A stretch of 64,000 nt of DNA from the NCBI GenBank assembly GCA_019449595.1, contig JAGRPL010000010.1, positions 62,001-126,000 on the forward strand. Reading direction: 5' to 3'. Below are positions 43,255 to 51,070 of the stretch, in pieces. Below the pieces are notes generated by a model. The model saw only the letters and a list, made by a program, of their open reading frames with translations, searched no databases and was not told the DNA's origin. The position numbers and the translations under genes were made by a program. The DNA is from Rhodoferax sp. GTDB taxonomy: Bacteria; Pseudomonadota; Gammaproteobacteria; Burkholderiales; Burkholderiaceae_C. Each line of letters begins with the position of its first letter. Positions within the stretch are counted from its first letter, which is position 1.

Positions 43255-45311
43255 GGAGCAGGATTATCGCCGGAAGGCTCGGTGGGTTCGTCCAGGTCGA
43301 CGGCGATCGCAATCGGGCCGGCCACTTCCTCGTCTTCTCCGCTGTCGGCTTCCTCGTCGGCCGTCGCGGCCCCGGCCGCCGGCGTGTCGAGCTGCTCCAC
43401 GACGGTGCCGTGGATGTCCAGCGTGATGAGGTCCATCTCGCCCAGCTTCACCCGCACCCGCGCGCCGCGTGGCAGGTTCTGCGCACCCATCACCGGCAGC
43501 ACCAGGGGCAGGGTGTCGGCGCGCACCATGTTGTCCTTGAACACGCTGGCCGTCAGTTCGGTGATGGCGTTTTGCTGCAGGTAGCGCAGGGTCCAGAACC
43601 GCTCGATGGCGCCCTGGAAACCGTTGTAGGCACTGTAGGCCGCATCGAAGCCGGAGATGATGGAAAACAGCTCGGCGTCCTTGGGCTTGAACGGCGCGGC
43701 CAGCGCCGCGGTCTTGCCGTGCTTGACGCAGGCAATGATCTGCCACTGGTTGACCAGGTCGGTGTAGCGGCGCAGCGGCGAGGTGCTCCAGGCGTAGCTT
43801 TTCACGCCAATGCCGGCGTGCGGCAGGGCCTTGGTGCCCATGCGCACCTTCACGCCGGGGGCGAGCGAGGCCTGGCTGCGGTAGATGCCGGGCACGCCCA
43901 GCTCGGCCATCCAGTTGCCCCAGGTGCTGTTGGCCAGGATCATGGCCTCGGACACGATCAGGTCCAGCGGCGCGCCGCGCATGCGGGTGCTGATCTGCAC
44001 GGTCTCCTGGCCCTGCGGCTCCAGCTTGCCGTTTTCCAGCAGCCGGAAGTTGTAGTCCGGTCGGTTGAAGGTCTCGGGCTTGCCGCGCACCACCTCGCGC
44101 TTGGCTTTCAGATTCTGGGCCAGGCGGTATAAAAATGATAGCTGCTCACGCAGATCCGGCAAGGGGTGTGGCTCGTTTTCATGGTTGAAAGCGGGGTCGG
44201 TCAGCCAAGTCTCGGTGACCACGGTGTCGAGCTGGTCGTGGCGCAGGTTCCAGGCGATGGGCACGCGCTCCACGCGGGACTCGCTGCCTTGGATCTCCAG
44301 TGTGGCCTCGTCCAGCGTGACGTAGAGCGACAGGGCCGGACAGTCGCGCCCCTCCTGCAGGGTGTAGCTCTGCACCACGTCGTCGGGCAGCATGGTGACC
44401 TTGTAGCCGGGCATGTAGACCGTGGACAGGCGGGCGCGGCCGAGCTGGTCCACGGCGCTGCCGGGGCGCACGGCCAGCCCGGGCGCGGCAATGTGGATGC
44501 CCAGCGTGAGGGTGCCGCTGCCCAGGCCCTGCACCGATAGGGCGTCGTCAATTTCCGTGGTGGCCGAGTCGTCAATGGAGAAGGCCTGCACCGGGGCCAG
44601 CGGCAGGGCGTCGTCGATGGTGGGGGCCGCAATAGTGGGAAAGCCCGTGCCCTTGGGGAAGTTCTCCAGCAGGAAGCGCTTCCAGTGGAACTGGTAGGGC
44701 GAGGCAATGGCGCCGGCCTTTTGCAGCAGTTCCAGTGGCGCGGTATGGGTGGCGCGGGCCGCTTCCACCACGGCCTTGTACTCGGGGGCGTTCTTGTCGG
44801 GCTTGAACAGGATCTTGTACAGCTGCTCCTGGATCGGCGCCGGGCACTGGCCTGCGCCCAGGTCGGTGGCCCACTGCGTGATCTGCAGCGCCACCAGTTT
44901 TTTCTTCTCGATGGCGGCCAGGGCCTGCGCAATCACCTCGGCCGATGCCTTGCGGAAACGCCCCTTGCCGGCGCGACGGAAGTAGTGCGGCGCCTCGAAC
45001 AGGCGAAACAGCATGGCCGCCTGCTCCACCAGCGGGGCCTGGGCAGAAAAATAGTCGCGCGCCAGGTCGGCGAAGCCGAACTCTTCCTCGGGGGCAAACT
45101 CCCAGGCCAGCTCCAGCTCGATGCCCTGGCTGGCGGCCTGCGCCTGCGCGATCAGCTCGGCCGGCGCCGGTTTCTCGAACTTCAGCAGGAGGTTGGCGGC
45201 CTTGACCTTGACGCGCTTGCCGCTGTCGAGCTCCACCTGGGCGGAGGACTCGGCCTCGGACAGGATACGACCGGCCAGGAATTTTCCGGTTTCTTCAAAC
45301 AATACATACAT
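43251..45311 (-). CDS. RNB-domain exoribonuclease (RNase II/R superfamily)
   Basis: A 686-residue protein. The N-terminus (MYVLFEETGKFLAGRILSEAESSAQVELDSG) looks like a small beta domain, not the usual tandem cold-shock domains. The RNB catalytic core contains AFSIDDSATTEIDDALSVQ (metal-binding Asp residues, about 245-263) and GIHIAAPGLAVRPGSAVDQLGRARLSTVYMPG, with SYAWSTSPLRRYTDLVNQWQI typical of the C-terminal half of the RNB domain, followed by an S1-like tail and an acidic end. It degrades RNA 3' to 5'. Part of the coding sequence is a family B repeat (LREQLSFLYR). Confidence 0.9.
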   Translation of the reverse strand: MYVLFEETGKFLAGRILSEAESSAQVELDSGKRVKVKAANLLLKFEKPAPAELIAQAQAASQGIELELAWEFAPEEEFGFADLARDYFSAQAPLVEQAAMLFRLFEAPHYFRRAGKGRFRKASAEVIAQALAAIEKKKLVALQITQWATDLGAGQCPAPIQEQLYKILFKPDKNAPEYKAVVEAARATHTAPLELLQKAGAIASPYQFHWKRFLLENFPKGTGFPTIAAPTIDDALPLAPVQAFSIDDSATTEIDDALSVQGLGSGTLTLGIHIAAPGLAVRPGSAVDQLGRARLSTVYMPGYKVTMLPDDVVQSYTLQEGRDCPALSLYVTLDEATLEIQGSESRVERVPIAWNLRHDQLDTVVTETWLTDPAFNHENEPHPLPDLREQLSFLYRLAQNLKAKREVVRGKPETFNRPDYNFRLLENGKLEPQGQETVQISTRMRGAPLDLIVSEAMILANSTWGNWMAELGVPGIYRSQASLAPGVKVRMGTKALPHAGIGVKSYAWSTSPLRRYTDLVNQWQIIACVKHGKTAALAAPFKPKDAELFSIISGFDAAYSAYNGFQGAIERFWTLRYLQQNAITELTASVFKDNMVRADTLPLVLPVMGAQNLPRGARVRVKLGEMDLITLDIHGTVVEQLDTPAAGAATADEEADSGEDEEVAGPIAIAVDLDEPTEPSGDNPAP
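44126..44152 (-). repeat. Family B hairpin repeat inside the RNB ribonuclease gene
   Basis: GGTATAAAAATGATAGCTGC followed by TCACGCA on the + strand. It is read in frame on the minus strand as LREQLSFLYR. Confidence 0.55.
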
Positions 45312-45318
45312 GGGGTGG

Positions 45319-45324
45319 ATTGTC
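45319..45324 (-). promoter_or_regulatory. -10 hexamer (GACAAT) for the RNB ribonuclease gene
   Basis: On the minus strand GACAAT is followed by seven bases and the ATG at 45311, predicting a one-base leader. Confidence 0.4.
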
Positions 45325-45349
45325 CCATGGGCGGCCCAGGCGCCAGGAT

Positions 45350-45937
45350 TCAGGCGGCCAGCTCCAGAAACGCCAGCACGCGGTCCAGCTGGGCGTCGAA
45401 GTCGCTCAGGGCATGGTTGCTGCCGGCCAGCAGGGTGATCTGGGTGGCGGCATAGCGGGCGTGCATCTCGCGCCAGTCCAGCACTTCATCCCCTTGGGCC
45501 AGGATGGCCAGGTAGCGCTCGGGGTGGGTCAGGGGGCCGGCGTGCAGGGCGCGCAGCTCGTCCACGTATTCCGGGCGGAAGAAGAACCGCTCCTGCGGGT
45601 CGTGCCAGCTGGTCTGCTCGCCAATGTAGCGGGCCAGATCGCGCGCCGGGTGCACCGCGGGGTTGAGCAACACGGCCTTGCAGCCGGTCTGCTCGGCCAC
45701 CGCCGTGGCGTAGAAGCCGCCCAGCGAGGAACCCATGACGGCCATGGTGGCGCGCGGCCAGTGCCGGATGCCCTGCAGGACCAGTGCCATGGCTTCGCGC
45801 GGAGAGGGTGGCAGCTGCGGGCACCACCAGGTGACGCCGGGAAAACGGGCAGCGACCAGCGCGGCCATGGTGCGGGCCTTGGTGGACTGGGGCGAGGAGC
45901 GAAAACCGTGCAGGTAGAGCAGGTGCGTGGTGGGCAT
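45350..45937 (-). CDS. YqiA/YcfP-family alpha/beta-fold esterase
   Basis: A 195-residue hydrolase. HLLYLHGFRSSPQSTKARTM carries the oxyanion region (LHGFRSSP, about 8-16), MGSSLGGFYATAVAEQ the nucleophile elbow GSSLGG (Ser about 69), and the C-terminal GSNHALSDFD the catalytic His. The Asp is likely in LAQGDEVLDWRE. It follows the YqiA/YcfP family, whose members hydrolyse short acyl esters and CoA thioesters. It is the first gene of the minus-strand run that continues into the RNB nuclease; the 38-bp gap after it holds the RNB promoter. Confidence 0.85.
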   Translation of the reverse strand: MPTTHLLYLHGFRSSPQSTKARTMAALVAARFPGVTWWCPQLPPSPREAMALVLQGIRHWPRATMAVMGSSLGGFYATAVAEQTGCKAVLLNPAVHPARDLARYIGEQTSWHDPQERFFFRPEYVDELRALHAGPLTHPERYLAILAQGDEVLDWREMHARYAATQITLLAGSNHALSDFDAQLDRVLAFLELAA

Positions 45938-45943
45938 CGTGGC

Positions 45944-45949
45944 ATGGTA
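45944..45949 (-). promoter_or_regulatory. -10 hexamer (TACCAT) for the YqiA-like gene
   Basis: TACCAT ends exactly 6 nt before the ATG at 45937 on the minus strand. Confidence 0.35.
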
Positions 45950-45995
45950 ACGGCGAAACAGGGTCCCGCCGTACCGCCGATAATGGCGGGACTTT

Positions 45996-47150
45996 ATGGC
46001 AACAGTTTTCGAGAACCCCCCCCTCTGGCGGCGCGTCCTGCCCTGGTTTCAAGGTTTTGACGGCCCGCTGGCCTTCGCCGTCTTCATGCTGGCCTGCGCG
46101 GGCCTGCTCACCATGTACTCCTCGGGTTACGACCACGGCACCCGGTTCGAGGACCACGGCCGCAACATGCTGATTGCCGCCACCATCATGTTCGTGGTGG
46201 CCCAGGTGCCGCCGCAGCGGCTGATGGCCCTGGCCGTGCCCCTGTACGTCATAGGGGTCACCCTGCTGGTTGCCGTGGCGGTGTTCGGCATCACCAAGAA
46301 GGGCGCCAAACGCTGGATCAACGTGGGGGTGACCATCCAGCCCAGCGAGATTCTGAAAATTGCCATGCCGCTGATGCTGGCCTGGTGGTTCCAGAAGCGC
46401 GAGGGCCAGCTGCGCCCGCTGGACTTCATGGTGGCCGCCGTGCTGCTGGCGTTGCCGGTGGGGCTCATCATCAAGCAGCCCGACTTGGGCACCGCCTTGC
46501 TGATTCTGGCCGCCGGCCTGTCGGTGATCTTCTTTGCCGGCATGAGCTGGAAGCTGGTGATTCCGCCGGTGGTGCTGGGCCTGGTGGGGGTGGTGCTGAT
46601 CGTGGCGTTCGAGCCATCCCTGTGTGCCGATGGCGTGCGCTGGCCGGTGCTGCACGACTACCAGCAGCAGCGCATCTGCACCCTGCTGGACCCCACGCGC
46701 GACCCGCTGGGCAAGGGCTTTCACATCATCCAGGGCATGATCGCCATCGGCTCCGGCGGCGTGCTGGGCGTGGGCTTCATGAAAGGCACGCAGACGCACC
46801 TCGAATTCATCCCCGAGCGCACCACCGACTTCATCTTCGCGGCCTTTTCCGAGGAGTTCGGCCTGCTGGGCAACCTGTTCCTGATTGGAGCCTTCACTTT
46901 CCTCATCCTGCGCGGCCTGGCCATCGCGCTTGAGGCGCCCACCCTGTTTTCGCGCCTGCTGGCCGGCAGTGTGACCATGATTTTCTTTGTCTATGCCTTC
47001 GTCAACATGGGCATGGTCAGCGGCATCCTGCCCGTGGTGGGGGTGCCTCTGCCTTTCATCAGCTACGGCGGCACCGCCATGGTGACGCTGGGGCTGGCGC
47101 TGGGCATCCTGATGTCGATTTCCAACTCCAAGCGGCTGGTGCAGTCCTGA
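45996..47150 (+). CDS. rodA: Peptidoglycan glycosyltransferase RodA (SEDS)
   Basis: A 384-residue, ten-helix SEDS protein of the elongasome. ITKKGAKRWINVGVTIQPSEILKIAMPLMLAWWF (about 92-125) and KQPDLGTALLILAAG (catalytic Asp about 165) are conserved, and FIPERTTDFIFAAFSEEFGLLGN and PFISYGGTAMVTLGLALGILMSI close the protein. RodA polymerises lipid II for cell elongation with PBP2, which is not encoded in the window. A GATAAT lies 11 bp before the ATG, so the leader is only about five bases. Confidence 0.95.
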   Translation: MATVFENPPLWRRVLPWFQGFDGPLAFAVFMLACAGLLTMYSSGYDHGTRFEDHGRNMLIAATIMFVVAQVPPQRLMALAVPLYVIGVTLLVAVAVFGITKKGAKRWINVGVTIQPSEILKIAMPLMLAWWFQKREGQLRPLDFMVAAVLLALPVGLIIKQPDLGTALLILAAGLSVIFFAGMSWKLVIPPVVLGLVGVVLIVAFEPSLCADGVRWPVLHDYQQQRICTLLDPTRDPLGKGFHIIQGMIAIGSGGVLGVGFMKGTQTHLEFIPERTTDFIFAAFSEEFGLLGNLFLIGAFTFLILRGLAIALEAPTLFSRLLAGSVTMIFFVYAFVNMGMVSGILPVVGVPLPFISYGGTAMVTLGLALGILMSISNSKRLVQS

Positions 47151-47177
47151 GCGCCAGCAGGCTTGCGGGGAGGCGCC

Positions 47178-47183
47178 TAGAAT
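47178..47183 (+). promoter_or_regulatory. -10 hexamer (TAGAAT) for tldD
   Basis: TAGAAT ends exactly 6 nt before the ATG at 47190, predicting a leaderless tldD mRNA. Confidence 0.5.
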
Positions 47184-47189
47184 CGGCGC

Positions 47190-48650
47190 ATGATTGCACG
47201 CGAACCCACCATCGAGCGCCTGGCCATTGCCCAGAGCCTGCTGCTGACACCTTTTGGCCTGAACGAAACCCACCTGGCGCGCGCGCTGGCTGAAATCAAG
47301 GCGCACCGGGTTGACGAAGCCGACCTGTACTTCCAGTACACCCGCTCCGAAGGCTGGAGCCTGGAAGAAGGCATTGTCAAAACCGGGTCGTTTTCCATCG
47401 ACCAGGGCGTGGGCGTGCGTGCGGTGAGCGGTGAGAAAACCGCGTTTGCCTACTCCGACGACATCTCCGAGGCCTCGCTGCTCGACGCGGCCCGCACCGT
47501 GCGCACTATTGCCGGTGCAGCCCAGGCAGGGCGTGCGCGGGTAGCTTCCAAAAAGATAGCAAAAGCGCGGTCGCTGTACGCCGGGCTGGACCCGATTGCC
47601 ACCTTGGACAGCACCACCAAAGTGGCCTTGCTGGGCAAGGTGGAGCGCCTGGCGCGGGCCAAGGACCCGCGCGTGGCCCAGGTCATGGCCGGCCTGGCCA
47701 GCGAATACGACGTGGTGCTGGTGGCCCGTGCCGACGGCACGCTGGCCGCCGATGTGCGCCCGCTGGTGCGCCTGTCGGTGACGGTGATCGCCGAGCACAA
47801 GGGCCGCCGCGAGGTGGGTTCTGCCGGCGGCGGCGGGCGCTTCGGCCTGGCCTACTTCGACGACGCGCAGATTGCAAAATACGTGGACGAAGCCGTGCAT
47901 GCGGCGCTCACCAACCTGGACGCGCGCCCGGCGCCGGCCGGCGAAATGACCGTGGTGCTCGGGCCGGGCTGGCCCGGCATCCTGCTGCACGAAGCCATCG
48001 GCCACGGGCTGGAGGGCGACTTCAACCGCAAGGGCTCCAGCGCCTTCAGCGGGCGCATCGGCCAGCGCGTGGCGGCCAAGGGCGTCACCGTGCTGGACGA
48101 CGGCACCATTGCCGACCGGCGCGGCTCGCTCAACGTGGACGACGAGGGCAACACCAGCCAGCGCAACGTGCTGATCGAGGATGGCATCCTCAAGGGCTAC
48201 ATCCAGGACGCCATGAACGCGCGGCTGATGGGCGTGGCGCCCACCGGCAATGGCCGGCGCGAAAGCTACGCCCACATTCCCATGCCGCGCATGACCAACA
48301 CCTACATGCTCGGGGGCGACAAGGACCCGCAGGAAATCGTGGCCAGCATCAAGAAGGGCCTGTACGCCACCAACTTCGGTGGCGGCCAGGTGGACATCAC
48401 TTCCGGCAAGTTCGTGTTCTCCGCCAGCGAGGCCTACTGGGTGGAGAACGGCAAGATTCAGTACCCGGTCAAGGGCGCCACCCTGGTGGGCAGCGGGCCG
48501 GAGTGCCTCAAGCACGTCTCCATGATCGGCAACGACATGCGCCTGGACAGCGGTGTGGGCACCTGCGGCAAGGAAGGCCAGAGCGTGCCGGTGGGTGTGG
48601 GGCAGCCCACGCTGCGCATCGATGGCCTGACCGTGGGCGGCACGGCGTAA
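47190..48650 (+). CDS. tldD: Metalloprotease TldD
   Basis: A 486-residue TldD/PmbA protease. The metal and catalytic motif is ILLHEAIGHGLEGDFNRKGSSAFSG (HExxxH, about residues 264-269); other family blocks are AGEMTVVLGPGWPGILL, DRRGSLNVDDEGNTSQRNVLIEDGILKGYIQD and the C-terminal GNDMRLDSGVGTCGKEGQSVPVGVGQPTLRI. TldD/E degrade unfolded peptides and process microcins; the partner tldE/pmbA is not in the window. Residues 117-127 (VASKKIAKA) come from a family B-like repeat. It is immediately upstream of the aroG leader. Confidence 0.95.
   Translation: MIAREPTIERLAIAQSLLLTPFGLNETHLARALAEIKAHRVDEADLYFQYTRSEGWSLEEGIVKTGSFSIDQGVGVRAVSGEKTAFAYSDDISEASLLDAARTVRTIAGAAQAGRARVASKKIAKARSLYAGLDPIATLDSTTKVALLGKVERLARAKDPRVAQVMAGLASEYDVVLVARADGTLAADVRPLVRLSVTVIAEHKGRREVGSAGGGGRFGLAYFDDAQIAKYVDEAVHAALTNLDARPAPAGEMTVVLGPGWPGILLHEAIGHGLEGDFNRKGSSAFSGRIGQRVAAKGVTVLDDGTIADRRGSLNVDDEGNTSQRNVLIEDGILKGYIQDAMNARLMGVAPTGNGRRESYAHIPMPRMTNTYMLGGDKDPQEIVASIKKGLYATNFGGGQVDITSGKFVFSASEAYWVENGKIQYPVKGATLVGSGPECLKHVSMIGNDMRLDSGVGTCGKEGQSVPVGVGQPTLRIDGLTVGGTA
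47541..47568 (+). repeat. Family B-like hairpin repeat inside tldD
   Basis: GTAGCTTCCAAAAAGATAGC followed by AAAAGCGC. The stem GCTtc/aTAGC is imperfect; in frame it encodes VASKKIAKA. Confidence 0.4.
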
Positions 48651-48672
48651 GGCAGCCGTTTTCGGACTGTGC

Positions 48673-48678
48673 TACATT
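48673..48678 (+). promoter_or_regulatory. Extended -10 promoter (TGcTACATT) of the aroG leader transcript
   Basis: TG-n-TACATT is an extended -10. The expected transcript start is 48685, one base before the leader peptide ATG, so the leader peptide would be translated from a leaderless RNA. No -35 is evident. Confidence 0.5.
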
Positions 48679-48685
48679 GATACCC

Positions 48686-48754
48686 ATGAATGCGGTCCGT
48701 TTTTTCTTTGGCTACTTTTGGTTCTCAAGCGCTGTTGGCGGTAGAGAGTTCTGA
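48686..48754 (+). CDS. Aromatic amino-acid leader peptide (22 aa) of the DAHP synthase attenuator
   Basis: The frame MNAVRFFFGYFWFSSAVGG ends in a stop at 48752-48754. It has Phe-Phe-Phe, Tyr, Phe, Trp, Phe within nine codons (48701-48724), the hallmark of an attenuator leader. It is followed by a terminator (48788-48818) just before the DAHP synthase gene. The codons GGC-GGT at its end (48737-48742) pair with the first half of the terminator stem. Ribosome stalling on scarce Phe/Tyr/Trp-tRNA would leave these bases free and prevent termination. Absent from the usual gene lists because of its size. Confidence 0.85.
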   Translation: MNAVRFFFGYFWFSSAVGGREF

Positions 48755-48798
48755 ACGTACCTGAAAAAAACGTCCTGACCTTCCAAGAACCGCCGGCA
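48733..48798 (+). promoter_or_regulatory. Antiterminator: TGTTGGCGGT pairs with ACCGCCGGCA
   Basis: 48733-48742 (TGTTGGCGGT) can form ten base pairs, two of them G-U, with 48789-48798 (ACCGCCGGCA). This excludes the left arm of the terminator hairpin (48788-48796), so the two structures are mutually exclusive. Confidence 0.75.
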
Positions 48799-48818
48799 CC
48801 CCCGGCGGTTTTTTTTGC
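48788..48818 (+). terminator. Rho-independent terminator of the aroG leader
   Basis: AACCGCCGG and CCGGCGGTT form a perfect 9-bp stem with a 5-nt loop, followed by a run of T residues from 48809. It lies between the leader peptide stop and the DAHP synthase Shine-Dalgarno. Confidence 0.92.
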
Positions 48819-48854
48819 TTTTTTAGTTCACTTTTTGACTTAGGAGCCTCCAGC

Positions 48855-49988
48855 ATGACTGCAAAAGCCTCAGCCACTTCGGACGCATGGACCCCGCCGG
48901 CCGCCCGCCCTGCTGACCGCACCAGCCAGACCGACGACGAACGCATCAAGGACATCACCGTGTTGCCACCTCCCGAGCACCTGATCCGCTTCTTCCCCAT
49001 CCGCGGCACCGCCGTAGAAACCCTGATCACCGACACCCGCCGCCACATCCACAAGATCATGGCCGGCAAGGATGACCGCCTGCTGGTGATCATCGGCCCG
49101 TGTTCCATCCATGACCCGGCTGCCGCCCTGGACTACGCCCGCCGCCTGAAGGCGCAACGCGAGAAGTACAAGGACACGCTGGAAATCGTGATGCGCGTGT
49201 ATTTCGAGAAGCCGCGCACCACCGTGGGCTGGAAGGGCCTCATCAACGACCCCTACCTGGACGAGAGCTTCCGCATCGACGAGGGCCTGCGCATGGCGCG
49301 CCAGCTGCTCATCGAGATCAACCGCCTGGGCCTGCCCGCAGGCAGCGAGTTCCTGGACGTGATCTCCCCGCAGTACCTGGGTGACCTGATTGCCTGGGGC
49401 GCCATCGGCGCGCGCACCACCGAAAGCCAGGTGCACCGCGAACTGGCCTCGGGCCTGTCGGCGCCCATCGGCTTCAAGAACGGCACTGATGGCAACATCA
49501 AGATCGCCACCGACGCCATCCAGGCGGCGGCCGGTGGCCACCATTTCCTGTCCGTGCACAAGAACGGCCAGGTGGCGATTGTGCAGACCAAGGGCAACCC
49601 GGACTGCCACGTCATCCTGCGCGGTGGCAAGGCGCCCAACTACGACGCGGCCAGTGTGGCGGTTGCCTGCAAGGACCTGGAGAAGGCCAAGTTACCCGCC
49701 ACCCTGATGGTCGATTGCAGCCACGCCAACAGCAGCAAGCAGCACGAAAAGCAGCTGGACGTGGCCCGTGACATTGCGGGCCAGATTGCCGGCGGCTCCC
49801 GCCACATCTTTGGCGTGATGGTGGAAAGCCACCTGCACGCCGGAGCCCAGAAGTTCACTCCGGGCAAGGATGATGCGGCCCAGCTGGAATACGGCAAGAG
49901 CATCACCGATGCCTGCCTGGGCTGGGACGACTCCCTCCAGGCGCTGGACGTGCTGTCCGCGGCCGTGAAGGCCCGCCGCGCCCGCTAG
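48855..49988 (+). CDS. aroG: 3-deoxy-7-phosphoheptulonate synthase (class I, AroG/F type)
   Basis: A 377-residue DAHP synthase, the first step of aromatic amino-acid synthesis (PEP + erythrose 4-phosphate). LLVIIGPCSIHDPAAALDYARRL (about residues 74-96), VMRVYFEKPRTTVGWKGLINDP, GSEFLDVISPQYLGDLIAWGAIGARTTESQVHRELASGLSAPIGFKNGTDG and DCSHANSSKQHEKQ are the class I blocks. The Ile-rich N-terminus that carries Phe/Tyr inhibitor sites is present. The gene follows the aromatic-leader attenuator, so it is controlled by aminoacyl-tRNA supply as well as allostery. Shine-Dalgarno taggag. Confidence 0.95.
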   Translation: MTAKASATSDAWTPPAARPADRTSQTDDERIKDITVLPPPEHLIRFFPIRGTAVETLITDTRRHIHKIMAGKDDRLLVIIGPCSIHDPAAALDYARRLKAQREKYKDTLEIVMRVYFEKPRTTVGWKGLINDPYLDESFRIDEGLRMARQLLIEINRLGLPAGSEFLDVISPQYLGDLIAWGAIGARTTESQVHRELASGLSAPIGFKNGTDGNIKIATDAIQAAAGGHHFLSVHKNGQVAIVQTKGNPDCHVILRGGKAPNYDAASVAVACKDLEKAKLPATLMVDCSHANSSKQHEKQLDVARDIAGQIAGGSRHIFGVMVESHLHAGAQKFTPGKDDAAQLEYGKSITDACLGWDDSLQALDVLSAAVKARRAR

Positions 49989-50461
49989 GGTTTGGGTTCG
50001 CGCGGCGCGCGGTTGGCGTCCAGCAGCGGCTGGACCCAGTCACGCGCCTCGGCCATGGTGGAAAAGACGGCGAAGGGCCGCCCGATCGAGGCAAAGATCC
50101 CCGTGAAGTGCGACTCCATGATCCGCCCGCCCTCTATATCGGGGCCGACGACAAAGGCGGTCGCAACCGGCGTCTGCTCGGGGGGCAGTTGGGTCTGGAT
50201 CAGTTCGGTGTAGCGCTGGATGCCGTCCGGCGGGCACATGGCGCTGCCCACGAAGGTGGCGATGCTGGCCCAGGGGCCCGTGCGTTCCAGGGAGCGCAGC
50301 ATGGCGGCCTGCGTAACAGCCATGCAGTCGAACAGTTCCTTGTTGAAGGGACCGGTGCAGGTGTACTGCAGCACGTCGCCATCCATGGCAATATCCACCC
50401 GGCCGTGCGGGGCAAACTGGGTGACTTTCACCTCGTCGGTACTGATTTTGGGGATGGGCAT
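49985..50461 (-). CDS. Hypothetical protein, 158 aa, SpoIIAA-like
   Basis: From MPIPKISTDEVKVTQFAPHGRVDIAMDGDVLQYTC the fold looks like alternating beta strands and helices, with FDCMAVTQAAMLRSLERTG and a C-terminal helix (FAVFSTMAEARDWVQPLLD). The pattern, in particular FSTMAEARDWVQPLL, resembles SpoIIAA-like (STAS/SEC14-type) proteins, but I am not certain. The longer track ORF starts in sequence that lies in the divergent promoter region; I start at MPIPKIS. The gene converges on aroG and shares the CTAG stop tetranucleotide. Confidence 0.65.
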   Translation of the reverse strand: MPIPKISTDEVKVTQFAPHGRVDIAMDGDVLQYTCTGPFNKELFDCMAVTQAAMLRSLERTGPWASIATFVGSAMCPPDGIQRYTELIQTQLPPEQTPVATAFVVGPDIEGGRIMESHFTGIFASIGRPFAVFSTMAEARDWVQPLLDANRAPREPKP

Positions 50462-50600
50462 GGCAGCAATGGGGTGCAGGAGGTGGCGCAGATTGATCCA
50501 TCTCAATGGTATCAAATGGGGCCCTGCGTAAGCTGACAATGGGGCGGGCTGGTCAGCAGCCGCCGGCCCCGCATGTACTTTGCATTCTTCCGGAGAATCC

Positions 50601-51068
50601 ATGAAAGCGTTCCAAGAGTATTACCCCGAAAACGTGGCGCACTGCTATGGCTGCGGCCAGCTCAATGCGCACGGCCACCAGATCAAGACCTATTGGGAGG
50701 GGGAGGAAACGGTCACCCGCTTCAAGCCCGAGCCGTACCACACCTCGGTTCCCGGGTTTGCCTATGGTGGCCTCATTGCTTCGTTGATCGACTGCCACAG
50801 CACCGGCACCGCGGCCGCCGCCATGTACCGGGCCGAGGGACGTGCCATGGACACGCTGCCGCCGTTTCGCTTCGTCACGGGCTCGCTGCATGTGGACTTT
50901 CTCAAACCGACGCCGCTGAGCGGTGCGATTGAAATCCGCGGCCGCGTCAAGGAAATCAAGGGCCGCAAGGTCATCGTGGAAACCACGGTGCTGGTCGATG
51001 GCGTGGCCACTGCCCGCGGCGAGGTCGTTGCCGTGCAGATGCCGGCCAGCTTTGGCGGCGGGGCCTGA
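50601..51068 (+). CDS. PaaI-family thioesterase (single hot-dog)
   Basis: A 155-residue hot-dog protein. HTSVPGFAYGGLIASLIDCHSTGTAAAAMYR has the G-G/N-D/H arrangement of PaaI-type enzymes, and FRFVTGSLHVDFLKPTPLSGAIEIRGRVKEIKGRKVIVETTVLVDG forms the beta sheet. An unusual N-terminal stretch (HCYGCGQLNAHGHQIKTYW) carries a CxxC-like pair (CYGC). The Shine-Dalgarno cggaga fixes the start. Substrate unknown; related enzymes cleave phenylacetyl-CoA or hydroxybenzoyl-CoA. The methyltransferase follows two bases after the stop. Confidence 0.85.
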   Translation: MKAFQEYYPENVAHCYGCGQLNAHGHQIKTYWEGEETVTRFKPEPYHTSVPGFAYGGLIASLIDCHSTGTAAAAMYRAEGRAMDTLPPFRFVTGSLHVDFLKPTPLSGAIEIRGRVKEIKGRKVIVETTVLVDGVATARGEVVAVQMPASFGGGA

Positions 51069-51070
51069 GC

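Noticed and set aside
45486-48515. 1009-aa minus-strand open frame
   Set aside because: It lies antisense to rodA and tldD, both of which carry diagnostic motifs, and its translation is His/Gln/Gly/Ala-rich low-complexity typical of high-GC antisense frames.
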